NCBI RefSeq assembly: GCF_000144625.1
Contig: NC_014376.1
Coordinates: forward strand, 3,596,001 to 3,660,000
DNA from: [Clostridium] saccharolyticum WM1
Lineage (GTDB): Bacteria; Bacillota; Clostridia; Lachnospirales; Lachnospiraceae
Direction of reading: 5' to 3'
DNA: 64,000 bases
Below, in pieces: positions 48,106 through 56,503 of the stretch. Both the position numbers and the translations under genes were made by a program. The number at the start of each line of letters is the position of its first letter. Positions within the stretch are counted from its first letter, which is position 1. The notes beneath the pieces are model-generated. The model searched no databases, was not told where the DNA came from, and saw only the letters and a program-made list of their open reading frames with translations.

Positions 48106-48978
48106 TTACTCCAGATTAAGCCGCTTAGACAAGATACGTTCCGTGCCGAAAAAGAATATTGCCAGCTGGATTGCACTGTAAATAATTGAACCAAGGAAGG
48201 TCGTGTGGAGAACAAAGGCCATCCCCTGTACGTCAGGCATTGTTTCGATCATACGGAAAAATGATTGAAAAGCCGGTACTTTTGACAGTACGATCATTCC
48301 TAAGCCGTTAATAAAGCTAAATAGCATAGAAATTGCAATAAAGGCCACAACAGACATCATCACGCGGTGCTTGTTTGAAAGGTGCCCCAGCGCCATGGAA
48401 AAATACATATGGTAAAGCTTCACCAGTCCGCTTACAATGATAACAACCATCAGCTCAAATACAAGCAGCGGCCAGGACGGAACCTGAGCAAATCCCCGGT
48501 TGACCGCAGCCCATATCTGGGGATCGGTCAATGCCGTAAAAAATTTGGCGGGACCCACAGTGCCCAGAACCAGTATAAAAATTGATAAGAATGCCGTAAA
48601 AGCACTGGCCAGGGACATTCCAAATGCAACCGTACCTTTTGCTGCAACCAGCTGCCAGGGCTTCACCGGCAGGGTAAACATCAAATAGCCTTCATCGCAA
48701 AGAAGTCCTTTGTAAAATCTCTGAATGACGATGATCAGTGTCAGTACACTCAGCGCCACCAGAACACCAAAGTAAGCGATCACGGAGACCGTCTGAATCA
48801 GTCTGAGAAGACCACGGCCAAAGCTGAGACCAGTCATCAGCCCGTCATAATAGCCATTGGCCAGGGAGCCGATTCCCATAAACGCATTAAGTATGGATAT
48901 GACGATAACCGCCAGATAAATAGGCGCAAGCGTGCGCGCAATGGATTTAAATTCGTATTTGCAAAGTTTGCCAAACAT
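48106..48978 (-). CDS. ABC transporter permease
   Basis: 290 aa with about six membrane segments (TLAPIYLAVIVISILNAFMG, VIAYFGVLVALSVLTLIIVI and others). The sequence KLCKYEFKSIARTLAPIY and the LPVKPWQLVAAKG step are common in Firmicutes ABC-2-like permeases of bacitracin- or lantibiotic-sensing operons. It pairs with the ATPase 17 bp upstream. Confidence 0.85.
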   Translation of the reverse strand: MFGKLCKYEFKSIARTLAPIYLAVIVISILNAFMGIGSLANGYYDGLMTGLSFGRGLLRLIQTVSVIAYFGVLVALSVLTLIIVIQRFYKGLLCDEGYLMFTLPVKPWQLVAAKGTVAFGMSLASAFTAFLSIFILVLGTVGPAKFFTALTDPQIWAAVNRGFAQVPSWPLLVFELMVVIIVSGLVKLYHMYFSMALGHLSNKHRVMMSVVAFIAISMLFSFINGLGMIVLSKVPAFQSFFRMIETMPDVQGMAFVLHTTFLGSIIYSAIQLAIFFFGTERILSKRLNLE

Positions 48979-48995
48979 TTTGTTTCCTCCTTTTG

Positions 48996-49703
48996 TTAGC
49001 TGCCGTAGGCGAAGATTTCGCGGAACAGCTGGTCCACCGATTTCCCTTCCTGCTCCCGGATGTTATCCACCGTATCGTGGCGCACAACCTTTCCGTTTTG
49101 CAGGAAAATGGCCTCATCCAGCACACGCTCAATGTCGGAAATCAAATGTGTGGAAAGCATGACAGTGCCATTATCACTATAGTTGGTCAGAATCGTGTTC
49201 AGGATGAAATCACGGGCTGCCGGATCTACGCCCCCGATCGGCTCATCAAGAAGATACAGCTGTGCCTTGCGGCTCATGATGAGTGCAAGCTGCACCTTTT
49301 CCTTGGTACCCTTTGACATGGTCTTCATCCGGTCATTGGGACGGATGCCAAGGGCCGTAAACATCTCCATTGCCTTTGCCCGGTCAAAATCCCCATAAAA
49401 ATCCGCAAAAAAGTCAGTCAAATCGCAGGCTTTCATCCAGTCTGCAAAATACATGCGGTCCGGCAGGTAAGAGATGACTGACTTGGATTCCACACCAGGT
49501 CCATTGCCGTTTATCTCCAGAGTACCGGAGGTAGGCTGTAAAAGCCCGCACAAAAGTTTGATAAAAGTAGTTTTGCCTGAGCCGTTTGGACCCAGAAGAC
49601 CGATGATGCGTCCACGTCCAACCGTCAGATCGATATGGTCAAGCGCGGGCTTTGTACCATAAATCTTAGTAAGACCGCGGGCAGTAATTAGTTCCTGGTT
49701 CAT
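48996..49703 (-). CDS. ABC transporter ATP-binding protein
   Basis: 235 aa. Walker A GLLGPNGSGKTTFIK, signature MSKGTKEKVQLALIMS (an unusual form of LSGGQ), Walker B LYLLDEPIGGVD, and the switch His in MLSTHLISD. Its start overlaps the GntR stop (ATGA), so regulator and ATPase are coupled. Confidence 0.93.
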   Translation of the reverse strand: MNQELITARGLTKIYGTKPALDHIDLTVGRGRIIGLLGPNGSGKTTFIKLLCGLLQPTSGTLEINGNGPGVESKSVISYLPDRMYFADWMKACDLTDFFADFYGDFDRAKAMEMFTALGIRPNDRMKTMSKGTKEKVQLALIMSRKAQLYLLDEPIGGVDPAARDFILNTILTNYSDNGTVMLSTHLISDIERVLDEAIFLQNGKVVRHDTVDNIREQEGKSVDQLFREIFAYGS

Positions 49704-50074
49704 ATAGATTCCTCCTCTTTATTCCATGTTGCAAGCAGCTGCCGGGTTTGTTCATCGGTATAGCCCAGGGCACGCATAGATGCAAGAAATTCATCCATTC
49801 GCATATAGGCAAGCTCCTCACGCACGGTACGGATCAGTGACAGATCCTCTGTAACGATCCGTCCTGCTGTGCGGCGAGTTTCTACCAGCCCCCTGCTTTC
49901 CAGCTCTGCCAGTGCACGCTGCATCGTATTGGGATTGACACTTGCCTCGCTGGCCAGTGCACGCACTGTAGGTACATCCGTGCCGGATGCATATATGCCG
50001 GATACAATGCGTAACGTAAGCTGATCCACAAGCTGTATCCAGATTGGCCGGTCATCAGTTAGTTTCCAGGTCAT
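49700..50074 (-). CDS. GntR-family (YtrA-type) regulator
   Basis: 124 aa from MTWKLTDDRPIWIQLVDQLT (50074; AAGGAGG upstream). Winged HTH (VRALASEASVNPNTMQRALAELESRG) and a short dimerising tail, the compact YtrA form usually heading ABC operons. Represses its own operon by inference from the operator next to its promoter. Confidence 0.9.
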   Translation of the reverse strand: MTWKLTDDRPIWIQLVDQLTLRIVSGIYASGTDVPTVRALASEASVNPNTMQRALAELESRGLVETRRTAGRIVTEDLSLIRTVREELAYMRMDEFLASMRALGYTDEQTRQLLATWNKEEESI

Positions 50075-50098
50075 GATAGCGCCTCCTTCTTTGTACTG

Positions 50099-50148
50099 TT
50101 GTATTAGGTTATTAATACAATAATACAATCAATCCGTGTAAATGTCAA
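50099..50148 (-). promoter_or_regulatory. GntR-ABC promoter and operator
   Basis: Minus strand TTGACA (50143-50148), 17-bp spacer, TATTAT (50120-50125). Immediately downstream, TTGTATTA-N6-TAATACAA (50099-50120) is a perfect inverted repeat covering the transcription start. Confidence 0.8.
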
Positions 50149-50160
50149 TTCAATTTTAAA

Positions 50161-50200
50161 AAAAGTTTGAACACCCTTATTTAGGAGTGCTCAAACTTTT
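50161..50200 (-). terminator. Terminator after the polysaccharide deacetylase
   Basis: AAAAGTTTGA and TCAAACTTTT arms enclosing an inner CAC/GTG stem, 40 bp past the stop at 50240. Confidence 0.7.
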
Positions 50201-50239
50201 TCAGTTCCTTAAGAATATCTGTAGCTTTCCATTCAGCCT

Positions 50240-51196
50240 TTATGGATAAAAATGAAAATAAACTCCCCCCGGGGAGGCTCCTCCCCGCAAGGCTGCCATC
50301 TCACTTACCGTAACCAGCTGATAACCTGCCTCCGAAAGCCTTGGGATTATTTCAAGGGCAGCTGCCCCGCTTTGGGAATAAAGCTCATGCATGAGAACAA
50401 TATCCCCGTCACGTATCTGACTCATAACCGCATTTACCGTCTTTGCCGCATTCCTTGTCTTCCAGTCCCGGGTATCAATACTCCACATGATGACAGGTGC
50501 CTGGGCATTTGCAAGAACAGCAGCATTTTTTGCCCCTCCCGGAGGCCTGACCAAAGAGGGCCTTACACCGCAGACAGCCTGTACCGTGTCATTGCATCGA
50601 TTGATCTGCCTCTGAATCTGGGCACCGCTTAACTTGGTCAGGTTTTTATGCTCATAGGTGTGATTGCCGATTTCATGGCCTTCTGCGGCAATACGCTGCA
50701 TTTCCGCCCCATAAGCGGGTACCCGGCTGCCCACCACGAAAAACGTGGCCTTTCCTCCATACTGGGCCAGACAATCCATGATCTGATTACCCACAGGAGC
50801 AAAAGGCCCGTCATCAAAGGTCAAAGCCACCATGGGTTTTGAAGGGTCGATCTGACGTCCTGCGGGTACCTGCTCCTGGCTTTCCAAAGAAGCATCCTGC
50901 TGCCCCTCCGCCTCAGTTCCTGCAATTTCCTCCTGAGCCTGTGAGCGGTTCTCTCCCTCATCTCCGGCTCCGTCTTCTCCCTGCTTTCCCGGTTGGCTTA
51001 AAATATTTCCATTCTCATCCACCCACCTGGCCACACCCGGACCCAGGTTTTCATCTATCCAGCCATTCCGTACTTCCGATGTTTCCTGGCCTGATGCCGT
51101 TTCATCCGCCATGGAAGGAAACGGCGTAGCCGGTACGAACGCTGTCACAAGTGCCACGGTCAACAGGCCGAAGCCCCATTGTAATAGTTTTTTCAT
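50240..51196 (-). CDS. Secreted polysaccharide deacetylase (NodB family)
   Basis: 318 aa. Signal peptide (LLQWGFGLLTVALVTAFVPATPF), a low-complexity linker rich in Glu and Gln (~60-115), and a NodB domain with TFDDGPF (motif 1), GNHTYEHKNL (metal His pair), VRPPGGAKN, WSIDTRDWK and LMHELYSQS. It is likely to trim acetyl groups from peptidoglycan or chitin-like sugars outside the cell. AAAGGAG precedes the start; two intergenic repeats stand upstream. Confidence 0.9.
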   Translation of the reverse strand: MKKLLQWGFGLLTVALVTAFVPATPFPSMADETASGQETSEVRNGWIDENLGPGVARWVDENGNILSQPGKQGEDGAGDEGENRSQAQEEIAGTEAEGQQDASLESQEQVPAGRQIDPSKPMVALTFDDGPFAPVGNQIMDCLAQYGGKATFFVVGSRVPAYGAEMQRIAAEGHEIGNHTYEHKNLTKLSGAQIQRQINRCNDTVQAVCGVRPSLVRPPGGAKNAAVLANAQAPVIMWSIDTRDWKTRNAAKTVNAVMSQIRDGDIVLMHELYSQSGAAALEIIPRLSEAGYQLVTVSEMAALRGGASPGGVYFHFYP

Positions 51197-51220
51197 GTCT
51201 TATTTCTCCTTTCCCTATGA

Positions 51221-51266
51221 TTGCCCATGTATTTGGGGCTAACAGAGATACCCGCAGGGTATTTCC
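51221..51266. repeat. Two-hairpin intergenic repeat R2
   Basis: GCCC/GGGC stem then the perfect interrupted palindrome ATACCCGCAGGGTAT (51248-51262). First of two tandem units upstream of the deacetylase. Confidence 0.6.
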
Positions 51267-51271
51267 AATTA

Positions 51272-51316
51272 TAGCCCATGACTTTTGGGCATACAGGAAT
51301 AACCCCAGGGTGTTTC
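51272..51316. repeat. Two-hairpin intergenic repeat R3
   Basis: GCCCATG to TTGGGC stem followed by AACCCCAGGGTGTTT. It is the second tandem unit, near-identical in layout to R1 at 21257. Confidence 0.6.
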
Positions 51317-51388
51317 CCTGTTACTAACCACTACTATACAGGAAACAGGAAGAAATTGGAAGAATATTTGAAAACTTATATTAAATTC

Positions 51389-52105
51389 CTAAGGATGCAA
51401 AAGTGCCTGTACCACTGCTTCCCTGGTTTTTTCCATTGCCTCTATGGTAAGCCGGGGCTCATGGATGTCTTCCAGATAATGGGCATCAGAATTGCTTATG
51501 ATCCGGCACTCTTCCAGATACGGATTCCTTTTTTTTAGCTCATGGAGCTTGGAAAGATCCTTTACCTCAGCAATGGTAAACTGGCTGTCCGGGGGGACAA
51601 ACCCCAGGTTGGAGATCAGGCTGTTGGCTGACTTGTCAAGATGGGCCGGAAACATGACGCCTCCATATGATCTTACCAGATCCCACAGTCCATCAAAGGA
51701 GATATCCACACTGTTAATAAGAAGATTGGGAACTGTCCCGCATACTACATCTTCTTTATTATATATCTGCTGCTTTCCAAATATTTCCTCCTTATTGGGG
51801 AAGGGAATCAACCGTTCATACACATATTCATCAAACTCCATGGCCCTGGAAAGACTTGAAAACAGACACACCGCATGTACCTCCTCTGACGTACAGATTT
51901 CCATACCAGGCAATGCAAGGATTCCGTATTCCTCCGCAAAATGGAGCACGGCAGGACAGTTTTTACAGGAGTTATGATCTGTCACTGCAATCACATCAAG
52001 CCCTTTTAAGGCAGCCATCCCAGCAATATTGGCCGGTGTCATATCATCATCCCCGCACGGTGATAAGCAGGAATGAATGTGAAGATCATAACTGAGATTT
52101 ATCAT
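51389..52105 (-). CDS. PHP-domain phosphoesterase
   Basis: 238 aa. The polymerase-and-histidinol-phosphatase metal motifs are visible: YDLHIHSCLSPCG, AVTDHNSCKNC, the Glu in LPGMEICTSEEVH and a late SDAHYLEDI. Such proteins hydrolyse phosphate esters or trim RNA 5' ends. It overlaps the upstream DRTGG gene by 20 bp and belongs to the leftward hydrogenase-associated operon; its partner substrate is unknown. Confidence 0.85.
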   Translation of the reverse strand: MINLSYDLHIHSCLSPCGDDDMTPANIAGMAALKGLDVIAVTDHNSCKNCPAVLHFAEEYGILALPGMEICTSEEVHAVCLFSSLSRAMEFDEYVYERLIPFPNKEEIFGKQQIYNKEDVVCGTVPNLLINSVDISFDGLWDLVRSYGGVMFPAHLDKSANSLISNLGFVPPDSQFTIAEVKDLSKLHELKKRNPYLEECRIISNSDAHYLEDIHEPRLTIEAMEKTREAVVQALLHP

Positions 52106-52436
52106 GAGGAAGCCTTTGATAGATCAGCAGAGCGGCTTCAAAGATCGGAAGCTCAGTTTTTAATACAGTGATCTCCTGATCCGCCGCTTTTTTCACAGCC
52201 GCCTCGTCAAGGGCGGCTCCCTCTGCCATGATAAGGCAGGCCGCATCTGTAAGAGAAGCAACTGCAAGGGTATTCATATTTCCCATCACCGTCACCCATG
52301 CACACCCTTCGGTTGCCTTGCCCATTGCAATGCTTAACAAATCACAGCAAAACGGCTTTTTAATTTCACGGTCAAGCGCTTCTCCTGCATTGACCAATTC
52401 AAATAGATTGCTGTCAATCAATTCCTTTACCGTCAT
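52086..52436 (-). CDS. DRTGG-domain protein (hydrogenase-associated)
   Basis: 116 aa from MTVKELIDSNLFELVNAG (52436; GGAGG upstream). It has the fold of the DRTGG/CBS-linked domain found beside Fe-hydrogenases: the EIKKPFCCDLLS and AWVTVMGNMNTLAVASL region. Its start lies within the end of the HydS-like gene. A paralogue is at 54385. Confidence 0.7.
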   Translation of the reverse strand: MTVKELIDSNLFELVNAGEALDREIKKPFCCDLLSIAMGKATEGCAWVTVMGNMNTLAVASLTDAACLIMAEGAALDEAAVKKAADQEITVLKTELPIFEAALLIYQRLPHDKSQL

Positions 52437-53826
52437 TTCGGTTCCTCCCGTCTTTTCTGTCAAGCTGAGTCATTTCATCGGAAATCCTTTGGATGTATTT
52501 GGACATGACCTTGAATTTCTCATAGCTGTCGCTGTCTCCTTCCACGATATCAGCCGCCAGCCTGGAGACCTCCTCCGACAGCTTATGAACATTGTCCCTG
52601 AGGAAATAAACACAGTCCGATTCCACCGCTTCTCCCCGGACTATATCCTCTGCCAGTGCCTTGCAGGTAGGCGCACCGCAGGAGCCGCAGTCCAGGCCGG
52701 GAAACTTCTTTAGAAGCCTTTCCACCTGGTTTAGCCTGGCAAAGCTTTCCATCATGGTTTCCCCTAAATTAAACACCGGTTCATACTGGACCTCATTGGT
52801 CCACTTTACCAGCTCTTCGGCCCCTGCATGCATATGGCTTCTTGCCACCGGCATGTATTTCCGGAGCCGTTTTAACTTTACTTCTGCCACATACGGGTTT
52901 TCCACCGTAAGAACACCGCCTACGCAGCCTCCATTGCAGGCGTTAAGCTCTACAAATTTCAGATTGGTAAATTTCTGGTCCTCCATGTCCTCAAGGACCC
53001 GTATCACATTTTCAATTCCATCTGCTGCTAAGTAATCCTCGGTAAACAGGCCGCTTGCCTCTCCTCCGCTTCGTCCCCAGCTGACTCCGATCTTTCCTGA
53101 AGTCCCGATCTCCGGCGGATCCTCTCCCACCGCTTTCATACAGGACAAAAGCCTGGGATATAAATCCTTTATGGCAAGGACCTTATCCACTTCACTGTGC
53201 TCCGTGCCTAGGGGGGACTTCACATATGTGACCTTGGAAGGACAGGGGGAAATAAAAATGATCCCGATCTTATCTCTATCTAGTCCGGTCTTTTCCATGG
53301 CCTTCTGAGCCGCAAGGATGGCCGCCACCTCCACCGGCGGATTTAAAGGCAGCAGATTGGGAATCAGGTTTGGAAACCGGACCCGGATGAGCCGGACCAC
53401 AGAAGGGCAGGCAGTGCTGATGGCCGGAAGCTTGTCCGGATTTTCGCTTAAATACTCCCTGGTAGCTTCACTCACCAGCTCCGCCGCCGCACTTACTTCA
53501 AATACATCATCAAAACCCATCATAAGAAGGGCATTTAAAACAATATTCACATCATCCAGATTGTTAAACTGGCTGTAAAGGGATGGCGGCGGCAAGGCCA
53601 CCGTATATTCATATTGCTTTAAGACCTCCAGCTTATCATAGGTAGCATGTTTCGCATGATGAGGACATACCCGGATGCACTCTCCGCAGTCTATACAGAA
53701 TTTGCTGTTGATCTGTGCCTTCCCGTTTCTCACTCTGATCGCCTGGGTAGGGCACCGTTTGATACAATTAATACATCCCATGCAAAGCTCTTCATCAAGC
53801 CTTACCGAATGATAAAATTTATCCAC
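52414..53826 (-). CDS. HydS-like [FeFe]-hydrogenase homologue (putative sensor)
   Basis: 470 aa, GTG start behind GAGGG. Two [4Fe-4S] ferredoxin motifs (CMGCINCIKRCP, CIDCGECIRVCP) precede a hydrogenase large-subunit domain whose motifs are altered: L1 reads STACPSVV instead of TSCCP, L2 ISPCPSKVTYV lacks the Lys-Lys-x-Glu, L3 is NACNGGCVGG. A C-terminal Fe-S domain (LDCGSCGAPTCKALAEDIVRG) follows, then a helical tail. No PAS domain is attached, unlike HydS of Ruminococcus. Cysteines for an H-cluster remain, but turnover is doubtful; it may sense redox state or H2 with the ATPase-like partners beside it. Confidence 0.85.
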   Translation of the reverse strand: MDKFYHSVRLDEELCMGCINCIKRCPTQAIRVRNGKAQINSKFCIDCGECIRVCPHHAKHATYDKLEVLKQYEYTVALPPPSLYSQFNNLDDVNIVLNALLMMGFDDVFEVSAAAELVSEATREYLSENPDKLPAISTACPSVVRLIRVRFPNLIPNLLPLNPPVEVAAILAAQKAMEKTGLDRDKIGIIFISPCPSKVTYVKSPLGTEHSEVDKVLAIKDLYPRLLSCMKAVGEDPPEIGTSGKIGVSWGRSGGEASGLFTEDYLAADGIENVIRVLEDMEDQKFTNLKFVELNACNGGCVGGVLTVENPYVAEVKLKRLRKYMPVARSHMHAGAEELVKWTNEVQYEPVFNLGETMMESFARLNQVERLLKKFPGLDCGSCGAPTCKALAEDIVRGEAVESDCVYFLRDNVHKLSEEVSRLAADIVEGDSDSYEKFKVMSKYIQRISDEMTQLDRKDGRNRNDGKGID

Positions 53827-53879
53827 TTTTATCCCTCATTTCCATGTTATTGCTCATGGCCTTCCGGCAGAGCCTCCCC

Positions 53880-53920
53880 CGCTTGGTCGGGTGCAAGGTA
53901 TCCCCAAGGGTGTTTTACGC
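53880..53920 (-). repeat. Two-hairpin intergenic repeat R4 (diverged)
   Basis: CAAGGTATCCCCAAGGGTGTTTTA matches the GG-ATACCCC-AGGGTGTTT half of R1 and R3; the first stem is degenerate. Between the anti-sigma-like ATPase and the HydS-like gene. Confidence 0.45.
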
Positions 53921-53962
53921 CGTTTCCGCGTTTCGACGCCGCTCCATCTATGATGAAGCATC

Positions 53963-54385
53963 TTATATATTCACTACCATGCGAATGGTGGTTCCTTTTC
54001 CTATCACTGTATGGATCTCCATAGCATCCGAATATTTTTTCATATTGGGAAGTCCCATTCCGGCTCCAAAGCCAAGGGAACGAACTGCATCCGGTGCCGT
54101 GGAGTAGCCAGCCTGCATGGCCAGACCAATATCCGGTATACCCGGACCTACATCATCAAGGATCATCTCGATCCGGTCCGGGGTAATGTTGACGGTTATG
54201 TCCCCGCCCTTTGCATGAATCACCATGTTGATCTCTCCTTCATACATGGCAATGGCCACCTTGCGCACTGCTTCCGGGGTGACCCCCATCTTTTTCAGCT
54301 TGCTTTTCACATCACTGCTGGCTTCTCCCGCCCTGGTAAAATCATCGGGAGAAATGCTGTAATGGAAGGTTATCATATCCGTCAT
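53963..54385 (-). CDS. Anti-sigma-factor-like ATPase (HATPase, RsbW type)
   Basis: 140 aa. GHKL fold: N box region VAIAMYEGEINMVIHAKGG, G1 DDVGPGIPDI, G2 GFGAGMGLPNMKKYSD. No histidine-kinase dimerisation domain. The ATG overlaps the TGA of the DRTGG gene by one base (TGATG), so they are coupled. Likely a protein-binding switch in this hydrogenase locus. Confidence 0.85.
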   Translation of the reverse strand: MTDMITFHYSISPDDFTRAGEASSDVKSKLKKMGVTPEAVRKVAIAMYEGEINMVIHAKGGDITVNITPDRIEMILDDVGPGIPDIGLAMQAGYSTAPDAVRSLGFGAGMGLPNMKKYSDAMEIHTVIGKGTTIRMVVNI

Positions 54386-54732
54386 CAAATGGCACCTCCA
54401 TGAAGCCCGGCCTCATAAAGCATACCGCAGGCAGAAAACATCCGGTGTCCTGTGGACAGGATGATAATGCCTCTCTCATCCGCCATCTGCAGCATGGACT
54501 CATCCGGCTTTTTGCCTCTGACGAACACAATACAGACAATGTCCAGCATCTCTGCCGTACGGATCACCTGAGGATTGCACAGTCCCGTAAGAAGGACTGA
54601 ATGATCTTTGGAAAACGCCAGTACATCGCTCATCATATCGGAACCGCAGGCACTGAGGACCTTCTCATCCAAATGATCCTCACCTGCCAGAACCCGGGCA
54701 CCCAGGATATCTCTCACATCTCTTACTGTCAT
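54385..54732 (-). CDS. DRTGG-domain protein
   Basis: 115 aa from MTVRDVRDILGARVLAGEDH (54732; GAGGAG upstream). Contains the DRTGG-like strand SDMMSDVLAFSKDHSVLLTG and VCIVFVRGKKPDES. First gene of the leftward operon, divergent from hydC. Usually found next to electron-bifurcating hydrogenase genes; function unknown. Confidence 0.75.
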   Translation of the reverse strand: MTVRDVRDILGARVLAGEDHLDEKVLSACGSDMMSDVLAFSKDHSVLLTGLCNPQVIRTAEMLDIVCIVFVRGKKPDESMLQMADERGIIILSTGHRMFSACGMLYEAGLHGGAI

Positions 54733-54941
54733 ATTGATGTTCTCCTCTCCTTCATTCACTCTATTCAAACAATTCGCACTATTATTGATGATTATACCAT
54801 AAATAGGCCTGCAGGTATAGAAATATTATACGGAAGGTTTGTTATTTTTTTGTCGAATATTGATTAAACTATAGATTTTTTCTCAATAACATGTTAGAAT
54901 ATCAGATACATTGCATAAGCAACATTTAAGGAGGTTATCAA

Positions 54942-55436
54942 ATGGCTTGTAAAACACAAGGCGTCCAGTTTAATGGGACAAAAGAGCAGGAAATAGCTTT
55001 AAAAGAAGTGATTGCCCTGCTAAGAGACACAAAAGGATCTCTGATGCCTATCATGCAAAAGGCGCAGGAGATTTATGGCTATCTTCCAATCGAAGTCCAG
55101 ACCATGATTTCTGACGAAACGGGCATACCGCTTGAGAAAATTTATGGTGTTGCAACCTTTTATGCCCAGTTCGCGCTTCAGCCCAAGGGAAAGTACCAGA
55201 TATCTGTCTGTCTTGGAACTGCATGCTATGTAAAGGGTTCTGGAGACATCTTCCATAAGCTTGAAGAAATCCTCGGGATCACCAACGGCGAATGTACACC
55301 TGACGGAAAGTTTTCACTTGATTCCTGCCGCTGCGTAGGGGCCTGTGGCCTGGCTCCCGTCATGATGGTGAACGGAGAGGTTTACGGAAGGCTGAGTGCT
55401 GATGACGTTCCTGATATTCTTGCGAAATATGAATAA
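54942..55436 (+). CDS. hydC: NuoE-like [2Fe-2S] subunit of bifurcating hydrogenase
   Basis: 164 aa. Thioredoxin-like [2Fe-2S] protein with the four Cys ligands in SVCLGTACYVKGS and DSCRCVGACGLAPVMMVNG. As HydC it links HydB flavin chemistry to HydA. AAGGAGG precedes the ATG. Confidence 0.93.
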   Translation: MACKTQGVQFNGTKEQEIALKEVIALLRDTKGSLMPIMQKAQEIYGYLPIEVQTMISDETGIPLEKIYGVATFYAQFALQPKGKYQISVCLGTACYVKGSGDIFHKLEEILGITNGECTPDGKFSLDSCRCVGACGLAPVMMVNGEVYGRLSADDVPDILAKYE

Positions 55437-55448
55437 AAAATTACGCTT

Positions 55449-56006
55449 ATGATGACAGAGATTTCTTTAAATATTCTGGATTTGGCAGAAAATTCCACAC
55501 GGGCAGGTGCCGCCCTGGTTACCATTCTCATTTCCATAGATATAGCTGCAGATAAACTGACCGTCATCTTGAAAGACAACGGCTGCGGCATGACTAGGGA
55601 GCAGGTAGCTCAGGTCACAGATCCATTTTTCACCACCAGAGGAACAAGAAACGTGGGCCTTGGCGTCCCATTTTTCAAATATGCGGCGGAAAGTACAGGC
55701 GGATGCTTTTCCATTGAGTCAGAGCCTGGCGCCGGAACAGTGGTTACCGCTGTTTTTGGACTGTCCCATATTGACCGCATGCCCCTTGGTGATATAAACA
55801 GTACCATAGTAACTCTTATCACCTGTCATCCGGATACAGATTTTCTCTATATCTATCGTTATAACGAAGCGTCATTTGAGCTGGACACCAGAGATTTCCG
55901 CAAAATTTTAGGGGATATCCCCTTTGACACTCCGGAGGTATCGGCTTACATAAAAGAATATCTCAGTGAAAACAAATTGGAAACAGACGGAGGCGCGGCC
56001 GTTTAG
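55449..56006 (+). CDS. HATPase-domain protein inside the hyd operon
   Basis: 185 aa. GHKL ATP-binding fold with N box LNILDLAENSTRAGA, G1 DNGCGMTREQ, and G2 GTRNVGLGVPFFKYAAE. No kinase dimerisation helices or receiver. The C-terminal 70 residues are of unknown type. The ribosome binding site is weak, so it may be translated by coupling from hydC 12 bp upstream. Confidence 0.8.
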   Translation: MMTEISLNILDLAENSTRAGAALVTILISIDIAADKLTVILKDNGCGMTREQVAQVTDPFFTTRGTRNVGLGVPFFKYAAESTGGCFSIESEPGAGTVVTAVFGLSHIDRMPLGDINSTIVTLITCHPDTDFLYIYRYNEASFELDTRDFRKILGDIPFDTPEVSAYIKEYLSENKLETDGGAAV

Positions 56007-56017
56007 GCCCGTCAGAT

Positions 56018-56094
56018 CAAGGTTGATGAAGCATTCAGCCTTGGGTTTGTGAATCAACCGGATATGAAGCCATATCTTTTTGATTCATCAGTAT
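56018..56094 (+). repeat. Two-stem intergenic element S2
   Basis: CAAGG/CCTTG stem, then GAATCAA with TTGATTC enclosing GGATATG/CATATC. It matches S1 (44367-44452) over about fifty bases and has the same distance and sense relation to the following gene. Confidence 0.5.
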
Positions 56095-56113
56095 GCAAAA
56101 TTGGAGGAATAAC

Positions 56114-56491
56114 ATGAAGACTCTTGAAGAATTAAAAGCAATTCGTGAAAAGATGCAGGGTCAGGTCAGCATGCGGGGCGAGGATCACGGACGCACACGC
56201 ATTCTGGTTGGCATGGCTACATGCGGAATTGCCAGCGGAGCAAGACCTGTTCTTAATACATTGTCAAACCTGGTTCAGGAAAATCATATGACAGACCGTT
56301 TTTCCGTTACCCAGACCGGATGTATCGGTTTATGCCAGTATGAACCAATCGTTGAGATCCTGGAACCTGGAAAAGATAAAATTACTTATATAAAAATGAC
56401 CCCGGAAAAAGCAGAAGAAGTTTACAAAGAGCATTTACTGGGCGGTCATGTAGTTCAAAACTATACGTTAGCTTCTGCTGACATCAAATAA
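56114..56491 (+). CDS. Thioredoxin-like [2Fe-2S] ferredoxin
   Basis: 125 aa from MKTLEELKAIREKMQG (56114; GGAGG upstream). Cluster ligands in VGMATCGIASGAR and QTGCIGLCQYEPIVEI. Common accessory between hydC and hydB; likely passes electrons within the complex. Confidence 0.88.
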   Translation: MKTLEELKAIREKMQGQVSMRGEDHGRTRILVGMATCGIASGARPVLNTLSNLVQENHMTDRFSVTQTGCIGLCQYEPIVEILEPGKDKITYIKMTPEKAEEVYKEHLLGGHVVQNYTLASADIK

Positions 56492-56503
56492 GGAGGAAAC
56501 AGG

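Noticed and set aside
54733..54941. Rex-type operator between the two hydrogenase operons
   Set aside because: Searched by eye for TTGTTAA-N4-TTAACAA; only weak partial matches were found, so no site is claimed.
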